DNA from: Poa pratensis
Taxonomy: Eukaryota; Streptophyta; Magnoliopsida; Poales; Poaceae
NCBI GenBank assembly: GCA_947311845.1
Contig: CAMZMU010000123.1
Coordinates: 16,941,204 to 17,005,203 of the forward strand
Direction of reading: 5' to 3'
Length of the DNA stretch: 64,000 nucleotides
Shown: positions 1-10,533 of the stretch, piece by piece
How the letters are laid out: the number at the start of each line of letters is the position of its first letter
Numbering within the stretch: position 1 is the stretch's first letter
Notes under the pieces: generated by a model
What the model was told of the DNA's origin: nothing
Database searches by the model: none
The model's input: only the letters and a program-made list of their open reading frames with translations
Made by a program: the position numbers and the translations under genes

Positions 1-33
1 TGTTTTCTTGTGCTAAATTTACTTGGAATGCAG

Positions 34-748
34 GGTCGAGGCCGTCCAGCAAGGGGAAGCCGCTGCACTGGACGTCGTGCATGAAGATCGCCGAGGACAT
101 CGCCGCCGGCCTGCTCCACCTCCACCAGACACCCGCGGCCCCCATCGTGCATGGCAACCTCAAGCCCTCCAACGTGCTCCTCGGCCCAGACTTTGAGTCA
201 TGCCTCACTGACTACGGTCTCGTCCCCGTGCTCGCCGCGGCCGACGCCTCCTCGGCGGTGTCCCTCCTCTACCGCGCCCCCGAGACGCGCTCGGCCTCGC
301 CCATGGCTAATGTCTGCTTCACAGCGGCATCTGATGTGTACAGCTTCGGCGTGCTCCTGCTAGAGCTGCTCACGGGCCGGGCACCGCCCCAGGACCTCGT
401 GGAGCTGCGCGGCGACAAGGACACGTCATACCGGCATGGGTGCGCGCCGCGCGTGAGGAGGAGATGACGGAGTCGCGCGGCGAGTCGGCTGCGTCCGTGG
501 GTGGCGGAGGTGCAGATGAGAAGCTGAGCGCGCTGATCGGCGTCGCGGCGGCGTGCGTGGCCGCAGACCCCGGCAGGCGGCCGGCGACAGCCGAGGTGCT
601 CCGGATGGTGCGGGAGGCGCGGGCAGAGGCCATGTCGTCGTCCAACAGCAGTGACCGGTCCCCTGCGCGGTGGTCCGACGCCGTGGTCGTGGTCGGCGTG
701 CCGCCGCACCGGGAGCATGGCGTCGAGAGCTTCACCGAGCGGAACTGA
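34..748 (+). CDS. Inactive LRR receptor-like kinase (LRR-III type), last exon, partial and frameshifted
   Basis: This is the C-terminal half of a kinase-like domain; earlier exons (LRRs, membrane segment) lie left of the window. Bases 1-33 look like an intron 3' end with acceptor CAG at 31-33. The exon reads [12 protein letters not shown], then [16 protein letters not shown]. The catalytic HRD is HGN (VHGNLKPSN), DFG is DYG, while YRAPE and the [15 protein letters not shown] helix are kept, so it is a pseudokinase. It resembles plant 'probable inactive receptor kinase' proteins of the At5g67200/At1g67510 type, plasma-membrane proteins that signal without phosphotransfer. The frame changes near 424-432: the first frame ends at 467, and the expected W-V-R-A-A-R-E-E-E continuation runs in another frame to a stop at 746-748. 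One base appears lost. Identity of the family is confident; whether the gene works is not. Confidence 0.85.
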
Positions 749-767
749 CTCACTCGGCAAATATTTG

Positions 768-853
768 TGGACCGTCAGAAGAAAACTCTTCACCTGCTTG
801 AGGCTGTCTTGCACCGTGGAGAAAACTGGAAGAAGGTTTCTGAACATGTTGGT
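768..853 (+). pseudogene. SANT-domain fragment, SWI3-like
   Basis: Directly after the kinase stop codon, the plus strand encodes W-T, then (after a one-base shift) Q-K-K-T-L-H-L-L-E-A-V-L-H and R-G-E-N-W-K-K-V-S-E-H-V-G. This W-T-x(2)-E/K-x-L-x-L-L-E-A ... W-x-x-V/I-x-x-H-V pattern is the SANT motif of SWI3-type subunits of SWI/SNF chromatin-remodelling complexes, closest in feel to SWI3B. Only about 30 residues remain, with no SWIRM domain or leucine zipper nearby. It is therefore a captured or retained gene fragment, possibly now in the 3' UTR of the kinase gene. The family assignment rests on motif recall, not on a search. Confidence 0.5.
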
Positions 854-861
854 AGCCTGAT

Positions 862-1746
862 CAAGGGATTGGTGCTGATTGTTGCTCCCTGTCCACTTTG
901 ACTTTTTTATTTTTTTTAGATTTTTTGAGATATTTTTTATTTTTTAGATTTTTTGAGATATTTTTTATTTTTTTAGATATATTTTTTATTTTTTGAGATA
1001 TTTTTTTATTTTTTATTGTCTGACATGTGGGCCCATGGTGCCACCTCAGCAAAAAGTCAACACCTTCTGCCACGTAAGCCCTGACTGGTGGGTCCCACCT
1101 GTCAGAAATCGTGTCAATTCACGTGTAATTTAGTTTTACCGCACATTGCAACAAATGTCGCGAATACTGGTGGTTTCTGCGATCAAAACACAAAGTGGTG
1201 GTTTCTCGAAATTTGACGTGAAATGTGGTGGTTCTATGCTAATAACTCCTAGCTTGCACTACCGCACAAGCCATCAAAAGTGGATGATGTTTTGTAGCAT
1301 GACTGCAGTCTGCATCGACCAGACTGCCGTGCGATACAATTTACAGTTCCATGACAACAGAGAAGCATTTGCATTCTGGTGAGGCGAGTTTGTTGGGAAG
1401 AAAGGGCCGGGGCCCGGGGTGCTGGACGTGGACGGTTAGAGGTTAACATCAGTCGAGCCTGTCTCCGCGGTCCGTGATTCTCTGGAGATCACGGTTCTCG
1501 CCATGAATTCGCATGCTTAACCTGGCCATTAATTACACCCCCGCGCAGGTTGTAGAGAGTAGTAATGGCGGTTGATCGTTTTATATCGTGCACAGAATGG
1601 TCATCCTCATCCGTGGATGAGGCGGCCGATCGACCAGCCGTCTCGTGTTGCTTGCAAAGACGTGCGCGGTCGCCACAAGCATACCTAGCTGGCTCTGGAA
1701 GCAGAACGCCCCCCCATCCAAAGGTCTCCCGTTTCGTGGGTCGCAA
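862..1746. other. Intergenic, T-rich low-complexity tract then unrecognised DNA
   Basis: Positions 900-1016 are T-rich low complexity made of a degenerate repeat of TTTTTTGAGATATTTTTTA. After it comes non-coding DNA with the motif GTGGTGGTTTCT repeated near 1170-1230, which may be one end of a small transposon. No supported gene. Confidence 0.5.
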
Positions 1747-1749
1747 TCA

Positions 1750-1968
1750 GGCCCCCTTCTTTTCAGCTTATTTTCCAGATTCTCCCAGAAGCTACCCTCC
1801 ATCAGCTTCTCCCAGAATCTCGTTTTTTAAATTTGTTTAAACTTCTAAATAAGTATTGGGAGGACAAATTTAGAAGTTTAAACAAATTTAAAAAACGAGA
1901 TTCTGGGAGAAGCTGATGGAGGCTAGCTTCTGGGAGAATCTGAAAAATAAGCTGAAAAGAAGGGGGCC
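1750..1968. mobile_element. Palindromic MITE, copy 1
   Basis: The element is almost one perfect inverted repeat: GGCCCCCTTCTTTTCAGCTT at the left end is mirrored by AAGCTGAAAAGAAGGGGGCC at the right, and the arms pair through most of the 219 bp around a short centre near 1858. It is flanked by TCA at 1747-1749 and TCA at 1969-1971, a possible 3-bp target-site duplication. A second copy sits at 28859-29077. A 3-bp duplication and G/C-rich ends would fit the PIF/Harbinger group, but TCA is not the usual TTA, so the superfamily is open. Confidence 0.8.
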
Positions 1969-1971
1969 TCA

Positions 1972-2356
1972 GTCACAGCTGGAACCCCTTAGTTTAGAGC
2001 AAACAATGCCAAATTGCTAGACACCAACCATTCGTGGAGAATCAAACATGAAGAATTTTTCAGCCGTAATCTGGCGACAAAACTGTGATAAATTCACAAC
2101 GCGAGTATGACCAAGAAAGTACTGTAGTAACAACAGTACTCATGTAACAATCGGTTCCTTCTTTTTTATACACAAGTGAACGAATCAATCAACGGAGCAG
2201 AAGAAGATGAAAAGGAAATCGAAGCAACGATCCCCATCGCCATGGAGCCGAACCAATCGAGCGAAAAAGGCAACCATCTTTTCGCCACGCTCTGAAATTT
2301 GACCACCACCATCAAGCAATACCTTCCCTTTTCCTCTTGTGCGATCCGACGGGGGA
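1972..2356. other. 3' flank of the minus-strand small gene
   Basis: Lies between the MITE and the stop codon of the minus-strand gene at 2357. It would include that gene's 3' UTR. No other feature is seen. Confidence 0.4.
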
Positions 2357-2861
2357 TTAATTAGGACCGTCCGGCTGCGTGCTGAAGAGCGGCGGGCGTC
2401 GCGGCCGCCGAGGTCCATGGAGGACTTGGCGGAGGCGGGCGGGACGGCGAATCGGGAGGAGAAGTCGCGGAAGCCGGCGTGCTCGCCGGCCTCGGGGTGG
2501 CGCCGGGGCCCTCGTCGAAGTTGAGCGCGTAGCTGAGCGCGTCGTAGTTGAGCTTGCGGCCGAAGTTGTGCGGGCGCGGGCCCGAGCCGCGGCCGAACCG
2601 GCGGATGAAGGTCTTCCACCGCGGCCCCGCCGCCAGCTCCGACCACTCCCGCACCTTGAGCAGCGCGTCCACGCCGCCCTGCCACCAACTGTCCTCCTCC
2701 GCCGCCGTCGGGCCGCCGATGCGCTGGTGGGAGAGGGACGCGGAGGTGGTGGTGGTGGTGGAGGAGGAGGGCCAGCAGGGGAAGCAGCAGCACCGGCGGC
2801 CCCGGCGCGCGAAGAAGGCCGCCTCCGCCTCGTCGGCGCCGCCGCCGTGGTCGATGTCCAT
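2357..2861 (-). CDS. Small plant-specific 'stress-induced protein'-like gene, two frameshifts
   Basis: Read on the minus strand from ATG at 2861, the protein starts MDIDHGGGADEAEAAFF, then a cysteine-rich CCCFPCW patch, then the core R-E-W-S-E-L-A-A-G-P-R-W-K-T-F-I-R-R-F-G and L-N-Y-D-A-L-S-Y-A-L-N-F-D-E-G. The C-terminal part, G-F-R-D-F-S-S-R-F-A and P-P-A-S-A-K-S-S-M-D-L-G-G-R-D-A, is in a second frame, and the final P-P-L-F-S-T is in a third, ending at TAA 2357-2359. With both shifts allowed, the product is about 168 residues, the usual size for this unannotated angiosperm family, which is often labelled stress-induced or NHL-related protein. Its function is unknown. Each shift (near 2491-2500 and 2392-2400) is one base lost in a short run of G or C, so sequence error is as likely as decay. 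Confidence 0.65.
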
Positions 2862-3058
2862 CTCGCCTGGGCTGCGCGGGTGGAGGAGCCCTGTGTCCTG
2901 TTGGTTGGGTTTCTGTGTGCTGCTGCTGCGGATGGGCCGTGTCGTGCCACCGTGTGGCGTGTGGGTTTTATCGGGAGGCGGTTTCGGTGCGGCCGTGGGC
3001 ATGGTAGAGTGAACGGTAGGCGGCTGGCTGACGGCGCCGGCAACCGCGGGCCCGGCTC

Positions 3059-3720
3059 TTTTTTTTTTAGTACAAGGGATTACAGATCAAGAACACAGAA
3101 CTAGTAGATCAACCTCAGCAGAATAAGGAAAAACAAACCAGAACTTGAGGCCCAGCACCACCGACGCCGCCTCACCACGGTGACCGCCAACCGCGCGCTG
3201 CCGCCGAACTCCTCGAGCCGGCGAACCGCAGCGAACCGCGGCCAGGAAGCCGCCGACGAAGCCGCCGTCTTCAGTCCACCGCCTGGCTCTTGGCGGAGCA
3301 GGGGAAGCTGGAAGACCACCAGAGCGTAGCCATCGCCTTGGAGCGGCGCCGACACCTCGACGCCGAAGACGACCAGGAGGATCCGAATCCCCGACCTCCT
3401 GCACACACCTCGCGAGCCCCACCGCCGCCGGAGGGAACGACGGCAAGGCAGAAGCGTACCTGCAGCCCAAAGCCCGCCGGAGACGACGCCAAGGAGGGGA
3501 AGCCGCAGGACACCACAAGCGCGACGGCGCCGCCCTTCCCGCCACGGCAACGCCGCCCGCACCCCGATCTACTCGCCCGGAGCGCAGATCCGGGGATTCC
3601 CCGCCCTCCCGCCGCCGGGGCGGCCGGCAGAGGGTGAGGGATCCACCCGATACGCCGGCGGGAGCTGGGCGGGCCGGAGTCGCCTCCCGCTCGCCTCTGT
3701 CCACTGTAGAAAGGGGGGGT
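3059..3720 (-). mobile_element. LINE-like retroposon, minus strand
   Basis: A run of T at 3059-3069, read on the minus strand, is a poly(A) tail after ...CCCTTGTACTAAAAAA. The body is GC-rich and codes for no recognised protein. Its composition matches the inserts at 39911-41081 and 45620-46704, which do have target-site duplications. No clear duplication was found here, so both ends are approximate. Confidence 0.4.
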
Positions 3721-3740
3721 TCCAGAAATATCGAGTCCAA

Positions 3741-4519
3741 CGTTCCAAAACAGGAGGTCCCTCTGACTGGCTGCCACGCTTGCTTTTGTTTCCATCCTTC
3801 CCTTAGATGATCAACAAACCAAACATATTATTTTCCGCAGTAGTAGATTTTATAAATGCAACCTGCTTTTCCTATTGCGAATTCCGCGGTGGAAATGCAA
3901 CCTGCTTTTCCTATTGCAAATTCCGCGCTGGAATCCAACTTTATACCGGATCAGCTAAGTTATGAGCTAGGTTTGCCCCTGCGGTGCATCGTTGGCCACT
4001 CCGGCCATGACGATGAAAAAAACTCTGTGACCGTGGGCGCGGCCATGACTTGATGATTTATTTTCCTCTCGGGCCGACGGCCACTCTGGCCATCCTCCAG
4101 TCCACTCTCGTGTCGTCGCCCTCAGGACATGGTCTAGATTTCGTACCTAGCTCTCTCTTGACGTCGGTCATCTCGGCAACGATGACCACTTTGTTCCGTC
4201 ATTGGCACTCCAACCGCGCCGACCAACCTTCTTCTGCAAGTGGTCGTGAGGCCATCGGCTCCCTTCTCCAGCTTCAAGTTCCTTCCTTGGAACTGCCTTC
4301 ATGTCCCTCTTCTCCCGGGCCTCCCGGCGTTAAGGACCTCCTCCTTCCTCTCCGAGCCAGTTTCAGTAGCTTCTTCTGCGTCGCTTGTACGTAGGGAGGT
4401 GGAGCTCAGAAACCACATCTACAACCTGCATGGGCCTACGACCACATTGATCATGTTAATCAGCTCACGAGGCCTTTCTATTGAGAACATGGAGGAGAGA
4501 TAACCATCTAGATATTGCT
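3741..4519. other. Intergenic with a 39-bp tandem repeat
   Basis: Two tandem copies of a 39-bp unit start at 3856 and 3895; each reads ATGCAACCTGCTTTTCCTAT and continues to the next copy with two substitutions. The period is 13 codons and a 65-codon frame runs through it, but nothing else supports a gene. The remainder is unrecognised. Confidence 0.5.
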
Positions 4520-4953
4520 AGGGAGATGTAGTCCAAGGGTGGACTAGTCATGCATCATCATGGAGCCGGCCGTGGTGGTGTAGATGCCTTCAGTGAGGAA
4601 TATCACCCTCCAGCAGAGTAACGGAACAGGGCTCCGGTTCCGTCTTCGTGATGGCAGCGGTTGTCTATCATATTTTTCTGAAGCGAGTCCTCCTCTAGCC
4701 TTAGGTTTTCTAGGTCAATATATAGACGAAAGGGTGGCCCGAGAGGGCAAGGAAAGCGGCGGCGCATGAGCCCGAAGAGAATTTCTGTATCAATCTTGGA
4801 TTTTTTCGAGCGATGGAAATTGGGTATCTCTTTGGGTTCTTTTTCCTCCTGTTTCTTGGATACTCGTGTTATCCAAATACATTCTAATAGGAAATATATC
4901 AATAAATACGAATAAATTATAATACAAAATAGTGATGCAAAATAGACGTATCA
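4520..4953 (-). mobile_element. Gypsy LTR fragment, minus strand
   Basis: The right edge ends ...AATAGACGTATCA, the inverse of the TGATACGTCT start seen in the gypsy LTRs at 8212 and 60347. Upstream are GTAGTCCAAGGGTGGACTAG and GGAACAGGGCTCCGG, which resemble the central part of grass gypsy LTRs. The left end is not resolved and no duplication was found, so it is a partial or solo LTR of a related family. Confidence 0.45.
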
Positions 4954-5540
4954 TGGGACCACGTGGCGGCTATGCCCCCTCCCCCCCCCCCCCCTCTCTT
5001 TGGTCTTCTTTGAGAAAGTTAAGACTCGTGCTGCTCCGATGATATTTATTTTTGTCCCCTTTTCTACTACAAAAAGAATAAAAGACAGAAAGGCACTTGG
5101 CACTTTTTTAATGTGTTAGTCAAGTAAAATTCTATAAATTTATATTTAAGCATAATAAAACACGTAGCAATGATATAGAAATAGCGTGAAACAATAAAAA
5201 AAAGATTTGTTTTAGACATATCAGTACCATTATGTTCGAGTATTTTTCGAATGAGAGCACGCCATTAAGAGGCACAAGATGCAGAGTAGAAGCTCGGCGA
5301 CGCTCAAAAACTTGCCCAATAGGAACGAAAAGAGTATGTTCCTCACACTGAAATAGCTGAACAAAGAATCTGTTGAGTTGTGATCGAAATTCATATATAG
5401 GTTATTATGTCAGAGCAAAGTAGAGACCAATCATCGGGAGGTTTAAGCCGTAGTGAGTGGTGGGTGGGGGTGAGGGGCAAAGGCCCTCCCCCCCATCTGT
5501 CGTGCGCGTATGGATTGTCGTTTCGTATGAGAAGATATCT
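4954..5540. other. Unrecognised intergenic DNA with a C tract
   Basis: Contains a 14-base C run at 4981-4994 followed by AT-rich sequence. No gene, repeat end or RNA is seen. Confidence 0.4.
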
Positions 5541-5943
5541 AGTGCTCCTACCACTTAAGGTGCTCCCTATGCTACCATCAAAGAAATTAAATTTAAATTT
5601 TTCAAAAAAATCTACGAATAAATGTGGATGTTCACAAGGTATGTATTTACAACCTCCAACAATTTCAGCTCCAATTAAATGAGCATTAAGAAACAAAAAG
5701 GACAAATGTGATATGAATAGTGTCATTTTCTTGCTTTTGTCTTGTGTGACACCAATAACACTATTCATGGCGGATTTGTGTTTTTTGTTTCTCAATGTAC
5801 ATTTCGTTTTTGGAGCTGAAATTTTTAGAGATGGTACGAATATATCTTGTGAACATCTATAATTTTTCATAGAATTTTTTGAAACATTTAGAAATGTATT
5901 TTATGGCGCTAGCACAGGGAGCATCCTAATAGGTGGGAGCACT
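5541..5943. mobile_element. MITE with AGTGCTCC ends
   Basis: The left end AGTGCTCCTACCACTTAAGG is matched in inverse by ATCCTAATAGGTGGGAGCACT at the right, and the AT-rich interior has further inverted stretches around the phrase AATAGTGTCATTTTCTTGC. The flanks AAGATATCT and ATGATACTT agree at 6 of 9 bases, which would fit a decayed 9-bp Mutator-type duplication. The element is non-coding. Confidence 0.6.
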
Positions 5944-7208
5944 ATGATACTTTCTAGTCTCCCTATGTCACCAGTACTATATAACCATCTTGTAAGCGAC
6001 TACAAGCCCGATATTGTGAAATTTCGCTGGCTCTCGCCCGTGATTTTTTCCCTTCATTCTTGGAGAGGTTTTGCATGCTGAAATCCTTGTGTCCCCTGTG
6101 ATTGGTTCGATCTTGTTCGTTTCTGCATGTCGTAGCTATAACATATGTTATATTTTCCAATAACACTCCTGGTGAAATTGAATTTTAATATAGTATATAG
6201 TTTTTTTACTTTTACAACGTCATTCGTCCGGATAAACATGTATATTAATATATATATATTATGTATACGTCTGCAATGTTAAAAAAAGTGAAAATTCCCT
6301 GCCACCCTATTTATTTACATGCCAATTCAGGTATAGACGAGTGTTATACAACTGGTTAAGTTATGAACAGTATATGAAGTATATGAGGGTCTCAAAAGTA
6401 TCACATACAAATTCCTAACAGAACTACAATTTTCCCGGTTACTCCATCCAAACATTTTTCGGCAGTTTTCTGCTCACAACAGTTTTCATAGAGCTCACAG
6501 CTCACAACTAAGTATGCGAAAACGTGGCCCGTTTATTTTTGTACTAGCCATGCACAAAATGCCCAAAAAATGGGACAAACGGTTCCCGTTTTCGCATCCC
6601 TACTCACAACAGTTTAGAATCCAATTCTGAACCTAATTAAGGAACCCGAAATATCTACTCCAGATTACTCCACTGGGATGTTCTCTGCCTCGGTCCCGCG
6701 TTAAACATGAAAGCTTAGTCTAGTGCAATCCCTTTCGGGCTCGCATCTCAGAGATGACTCGTTCGTTTCTCACCTTTAAATCCGGTGCATAAGTTTGTCT
6801 TGACCTAATCTGCTCGCTCCTCTCCGAACAAGTTTGGTGGCAGTGCGCTGCTAGTCACATGGGAGATAGCGTCCGTGCCTTTGTGAGAAAGAGATGAAAT
6901 GGATCAACGGAACTGGTGACGGCGGATGTTGCTAAAATTGTTAACAACGGCGGGCCGAGTCCTCTGCGACTCTGCGTGCCATTTGCGTCGAAGGTTTTGC
7001 GGGCTGCACTTGATGCGCATATGGCTGTGTTGGCTGGCTGTACATGATCATGTTTTAAGGAATCAAGAATAGCGTTTGCTAGTGCTCGTTCCAGGGCCAA
7101 TTTAGGTGTCTATCTCTTAGTGTTAATTATGTGCTTATCTAGCCAAATTGAGATTGTTTGCGGCCGGGGACCTATAGCTGGGAGCCCGTCCATGGTTCGG
7201 TTTCAATT
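5944..7208. other. Unrecognised intergenic DNA left of copia A
   Basis: AT-rich to 6700, then mixed composition. No open frame with recognisable motifs on either strand. This was probably host or old transposon DNA before copia A inserted at 7209-7213. Confidence 0.4.
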
Positions 7209-7213
7209 TCCAA

Positions 7214-7366
7214 TGTTAAATGTAATAATACATACCGTATGGGTATGGTATAGTATACCACCCCATACGGTATAATCCGTGTACGCCACGCTGTGGGGCT
7301 TTTCCCAGCTCTATATTAACACGAACCACGAGCCCTAGCGGGCATCGTTTCCGCCTACGATTGATA
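7214..7366 (+). repeat. Copia A 5' LTR
   Basis: Starts TGTTAAATGTAATAATACAT and ends CGATTGATA. Nearly identical over 153 bp to the 3' LTR at 26216-26368; one visible difference is GGGGCTTTT here versus GGGGGTTTT there. That closeness points to a recent insertion. Confidence 0.92.
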
Positions 7367-7379
7367 TGGTATCAGAGCC
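7367..7379 (+). promoter_or_regulatory. Copia A primer binding site
   Basis: TGGTATCAGAGCC lies immediately after the 5' LTR and is the classic complement of plant initiator methionine tRNA used to prime reverse transcription in Ty1/copia elements. Confidence 0.93.
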
Positions 7380-7473
7380 TTCCTCTCCCTCGACGTAGCC
7401 GCCGAACTCGATCCAAAAACCTACGACCACAAAAAACCCAGAAAAACCTAAGATCCGATCCCCTCCGACGGCC

Positions 7474-8211
7474 ATGTCGATCGTGCCTTCGTCGTCGTCG
7501 ACCCCTGCTGGACCGGGATCCCCTCCCTCCCAAAAACTGACTAGGAGCAATTGGCTGTTTTGGAAAACCCTAGTCTATCCGCCTCTTCGTGGTGCTCAGG
7601 TCCTTGGCTTGCTCGATGGCACCGACACCGCGTCGGCAAAAACCATGGAGGTAGAAGATACAGACAAGAACAAGACCACAGTCCCGAACCCTGCCTATGC
7701 TACATGGGTGGCCCGGGATCAGACGGTGCTCACGTTCATCCTGAACTCTCTGTCACCAGAAATCATGCCCCACATATTTGGGCTAGAAACCACCGCTGAG
7801 GTCTGGGCAGTCCTCACCGGCATGTTCTCGACCGCCTCTCGGACTCGCATCAACCATCTGAGAGGGGCGCTGAACAACACGAAGAAAGACGATCTGACGG
7901 CTGCTCAATTCTTCGCCAAGATGAAGAGCTTCTCCTCGGAGCTCGCTGCAGCTGGCAAACCCATCGATGAAGATGAGATGGTGGGGTACATCTTGAATGG
8001 CCTCGACGCCAGCTACAATGACCTTGTGACGTCTGTCAACGGAAACCCGGGTACAACCCTAGATGATTTGTTCGCTCAGCTTTGTGCTCACGATCTTCGC
8101 CAGGACATGCTTGCAGGTTCAGTCAACGGTGGTGGCTTCACCTCCTCTGCGAACGCCGCAACCCGTGCTGATCGCGGGCGCGACAATGACACTGGCCGCC
8201 CACGTGGTGAT
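7474..8211 (+). CDS. Copia A Gag, N-terminal part
   Basis: The frame starts at ATG 7474 (MSIVPSSSSTPAGPGSPP). It has the usual copia Gag signals: L-T-R-S-N-W-L-F-W-K, then P-Y-A-like N-P-A-Y-A-T-W-V-A-R-D-Q-T-V-L-T-F-I, then A-E-V-W-A-V-L-T-G-M-F-S and D-D-L-T-A-A-Q-F-F-A-K-M-K. This region forms the structural shell of the virus-like particle in the cytoplasm. It is cut after codon 246 at GTGAT by the gypsy LTR; the shown frame then runs three bases into a stop made by the LTR. The protein resumes in frame at 10361. Confidence 0.9.
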
Positions 8212-10355
8212 TGATACGTCTCAAACGTATCTATAATTTCTGATGTTCCATGCTTATATTATGCCAATTGCTACATGTTTTATATACACTTCATAGCATT
8301 TTTATGCATTTTCTGGGACTAACCTATTAACAAGATGCCACAGTGCCAGTTCCTGTTTTCTGCTGTTTTTGTATTCCAGAAAAGCTAGTCTGGAAATATT
8401 CTCGGAATTGGACGAAACTTGGACATGACCTCCTATTTTTCCAACACGTACACGGAGTCCAAAGGAGAGACGGAGGGGGGCCACGAGCCAGCCACACCAT
8501 GGGGCGGCGCGGCCCCACCCTCTGTCGCGCCGTGGGGTGGTGTGGGCCCCACGGGCATCTCCAGCCGCCGCCCTTTCGCCTATTTATTCATCTTCACGGG
8601 AAAATCCTACACACCAGAGCCATTATCCACGAAAAGTTCCTGAGACGCCGCCGCCGTCAACCCTAGCTCGGGAGGGTTCAGAATCTCTTCCCGGCACCCT
8701 GTCGGAGAGGGGAATCATCACCGAAGGGCTCTACATCGCCATGCCTGCCTCCGGAGTGATGCGTGGGTAGTTCATCTTTGGACTACGGGTCTATAGCAGT
8801 AGCTAGATGGTTGTCTCTCCACTTTATGCTATCATGTTTAGATCTTGTGAGCTGGCTATCATGATCAAGATCATCTTGTTGTAATGATACATGTTGTGTT
8901 TGCTGGGATCCGATGAATATTGAATACTATGTCAAGTTGATTATCAATCTATCTTATATGTTATTTATGATCTTGCATGCTTTCCGTTACTAGTAGATGC
9001 TTTGGCCAAGTAGATGCTTGTAACTCCAAGAGTTAGTATTTATGCTAGATAGTGGGTTCATGCCTCCGATAATCTGGGAGAGTGACAACAACTTCTAAGA
9101 TTGTGGATGTGATGTTGCCACTAGGGATAAAATAACCGATGCTTAGTTTAAGGGTGCGCCGTTAGGTCTAATGCATTTGTTTACATTACGCACATTACTT
9201 AATGCGATTATCCGTTGCTTGCAACTTAATACCAACGGGGAATTCGGTATGACAACTAAGGATGGCAACGGGGCGGGTTCGGGCGGATATACCAAAACCA
9301 GATCCAAATCCAAATCCATCAGCATCACTATTGCCCACCCACGAAAGTATCCACGGGCATGGATGTCGCCCCATATCCAAACACGCCGGATATCCATGGA
9401 TATCCACGAGTAATGCATCGGAGTCGTCGGTCTGTTCGAGACTTCTAGGAGAAAAGGAGATGAGGAGTTGAGGTGGCTGCGTGCGTGTGTGTGGATGCGT
9501 TAATTACACGTGGGAGCAGTTTAGGGTTAGCAATAATTAGTAATTACGTGACTTTGGGTCATTGGGTGAGTTGGGCCTCAAGAATATTAAGAGATGGGCC
9601 TGGGAAAAAATACATAACTCACTGGCATGTGGGTCCCACATGGGTATCCATTGGATATCCATGGAGCAAAATCTTTGCTCGTGCCCAACCCATGAGTTAG
9701 CGGATATCCGCCCCATGAAATCCATGGGCAAAAACTGCCCTCCAAACCCTCATCCACCGGGTCGGATATCCATGGATACCCGGCTCCATGGATAAAATTG
9801 CCATCCTTAATGACAACCTGGAGGTGGATTATTAGTCATAGACGCTGTTGGATAACGGTCTATGTATTTTGTCGTAATGCCCACATGAATATCATAGTAA
9901 TCATCATGTCATATATATGCATTGTCATGCGCTCAATATTTTGTCAATTGCCCAGCTGTAATTCGTTCACCCAGCATGTTAGTTATCTTTTATGGAGAGA
10001 CACCACTAGTGAACTGTGGACCCCGGTCCATTCTTTTACACTGATAATACAACCAACTTCAATCATTGTTCCTTTTCATTCTCTTCAATTTACTACTGTT
10101 TTCCACACCATACGTTTAATCCTTTGTTTTCAGCAAGCCGGTGAGATTGACAACCTCACTGTTTCGTTGGGGCAAACTAGTTTGATTGTGTTGTGTGCAG
10201 GTTCCACGTCAGCGCGCCACTGACAACCTTCAGAAGTGATTTCTTACTCCTACTGGTTCGATTAAACCTTGGTTTCATACTGAGGGAAACTTCTGCTACA
10301 CTGCTTCATACCTTCCTCTTGGGGTCTCCCCACGAACGTGTGATCCACGTCATCT
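8212..10355 (+). mobile_element. Gypsy solo LTR inserted in copia A Gag
   Basis: Starts TGATACGTCTCAAACGTATC and ends CACGTCATCT, flanked by GTGAT at 8207-8211 and 10356-10360. Without the hAT element inside, it is about 1.58 kb, matching the 1592-bp LTR at 58756-60347, to which it is homologous along its length in the opposite orientation. No internal region or second LTR is present, so this is a solo LTR left by recombination between LTRs. The last base is T where TG...CA is expected, a point change. Confidence 0.9.
9257..9809. mobile_element. Non-autonomous hAT element inside the gypsy LTR
   Basis: Terminal inverted repeats TAAGGATGGCAA (left) and TTGCCATCCTTA (right) are flanked by the 8-bp duplication ATGACAAC at 9249-9256 and 9810-9817. 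An 8-bp duplication and these ends are diagnostic of hAT. The 553-bp body has no transposase. GGATATCC is repeated near both ends (around 9388-9405, 9652, 9701 and 9762), in keeping with subterminal transposase-binding motifs. Confidence 0.9.
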
Positions 10356-10533
10356 GTGATCGCGGCCGGTCGCCAGATCACGGTGATCGCGGTCACCGTG
10401 GTGACATACTGAGGGAAACTTCTGCTACACTGCTTCATACCTTCCTCTTGGGGTCTCCCCACGAACGTGTGATCCACGTCATCTGTGATCGCGGCCGGTC
10501 GCCAGATCACGGTGATCGCGGTCACCGTGGTGA
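10276..10533 (+). repeat. 129-bp tandem duplication across the LTR/copia A junction
   Basis: The unit beginning CATACTGAGGGAAACTTCTG at 10276 recurs at 10405, a period of 129 bp (43 codons). Each copy contains the last 80 bp of the gypsy LTR, the GTGAT duplication and the next 44 bp of copia A Gag. The two copies appear identical, and the frame is kept. Confidence 0.95.

Noticed and set aside
2379..3104. 241-codon plus-strand frame over the small gene
   Set aside because: Low-complexity Arg/Ala/Gly antisense of the real minus-strand gene.
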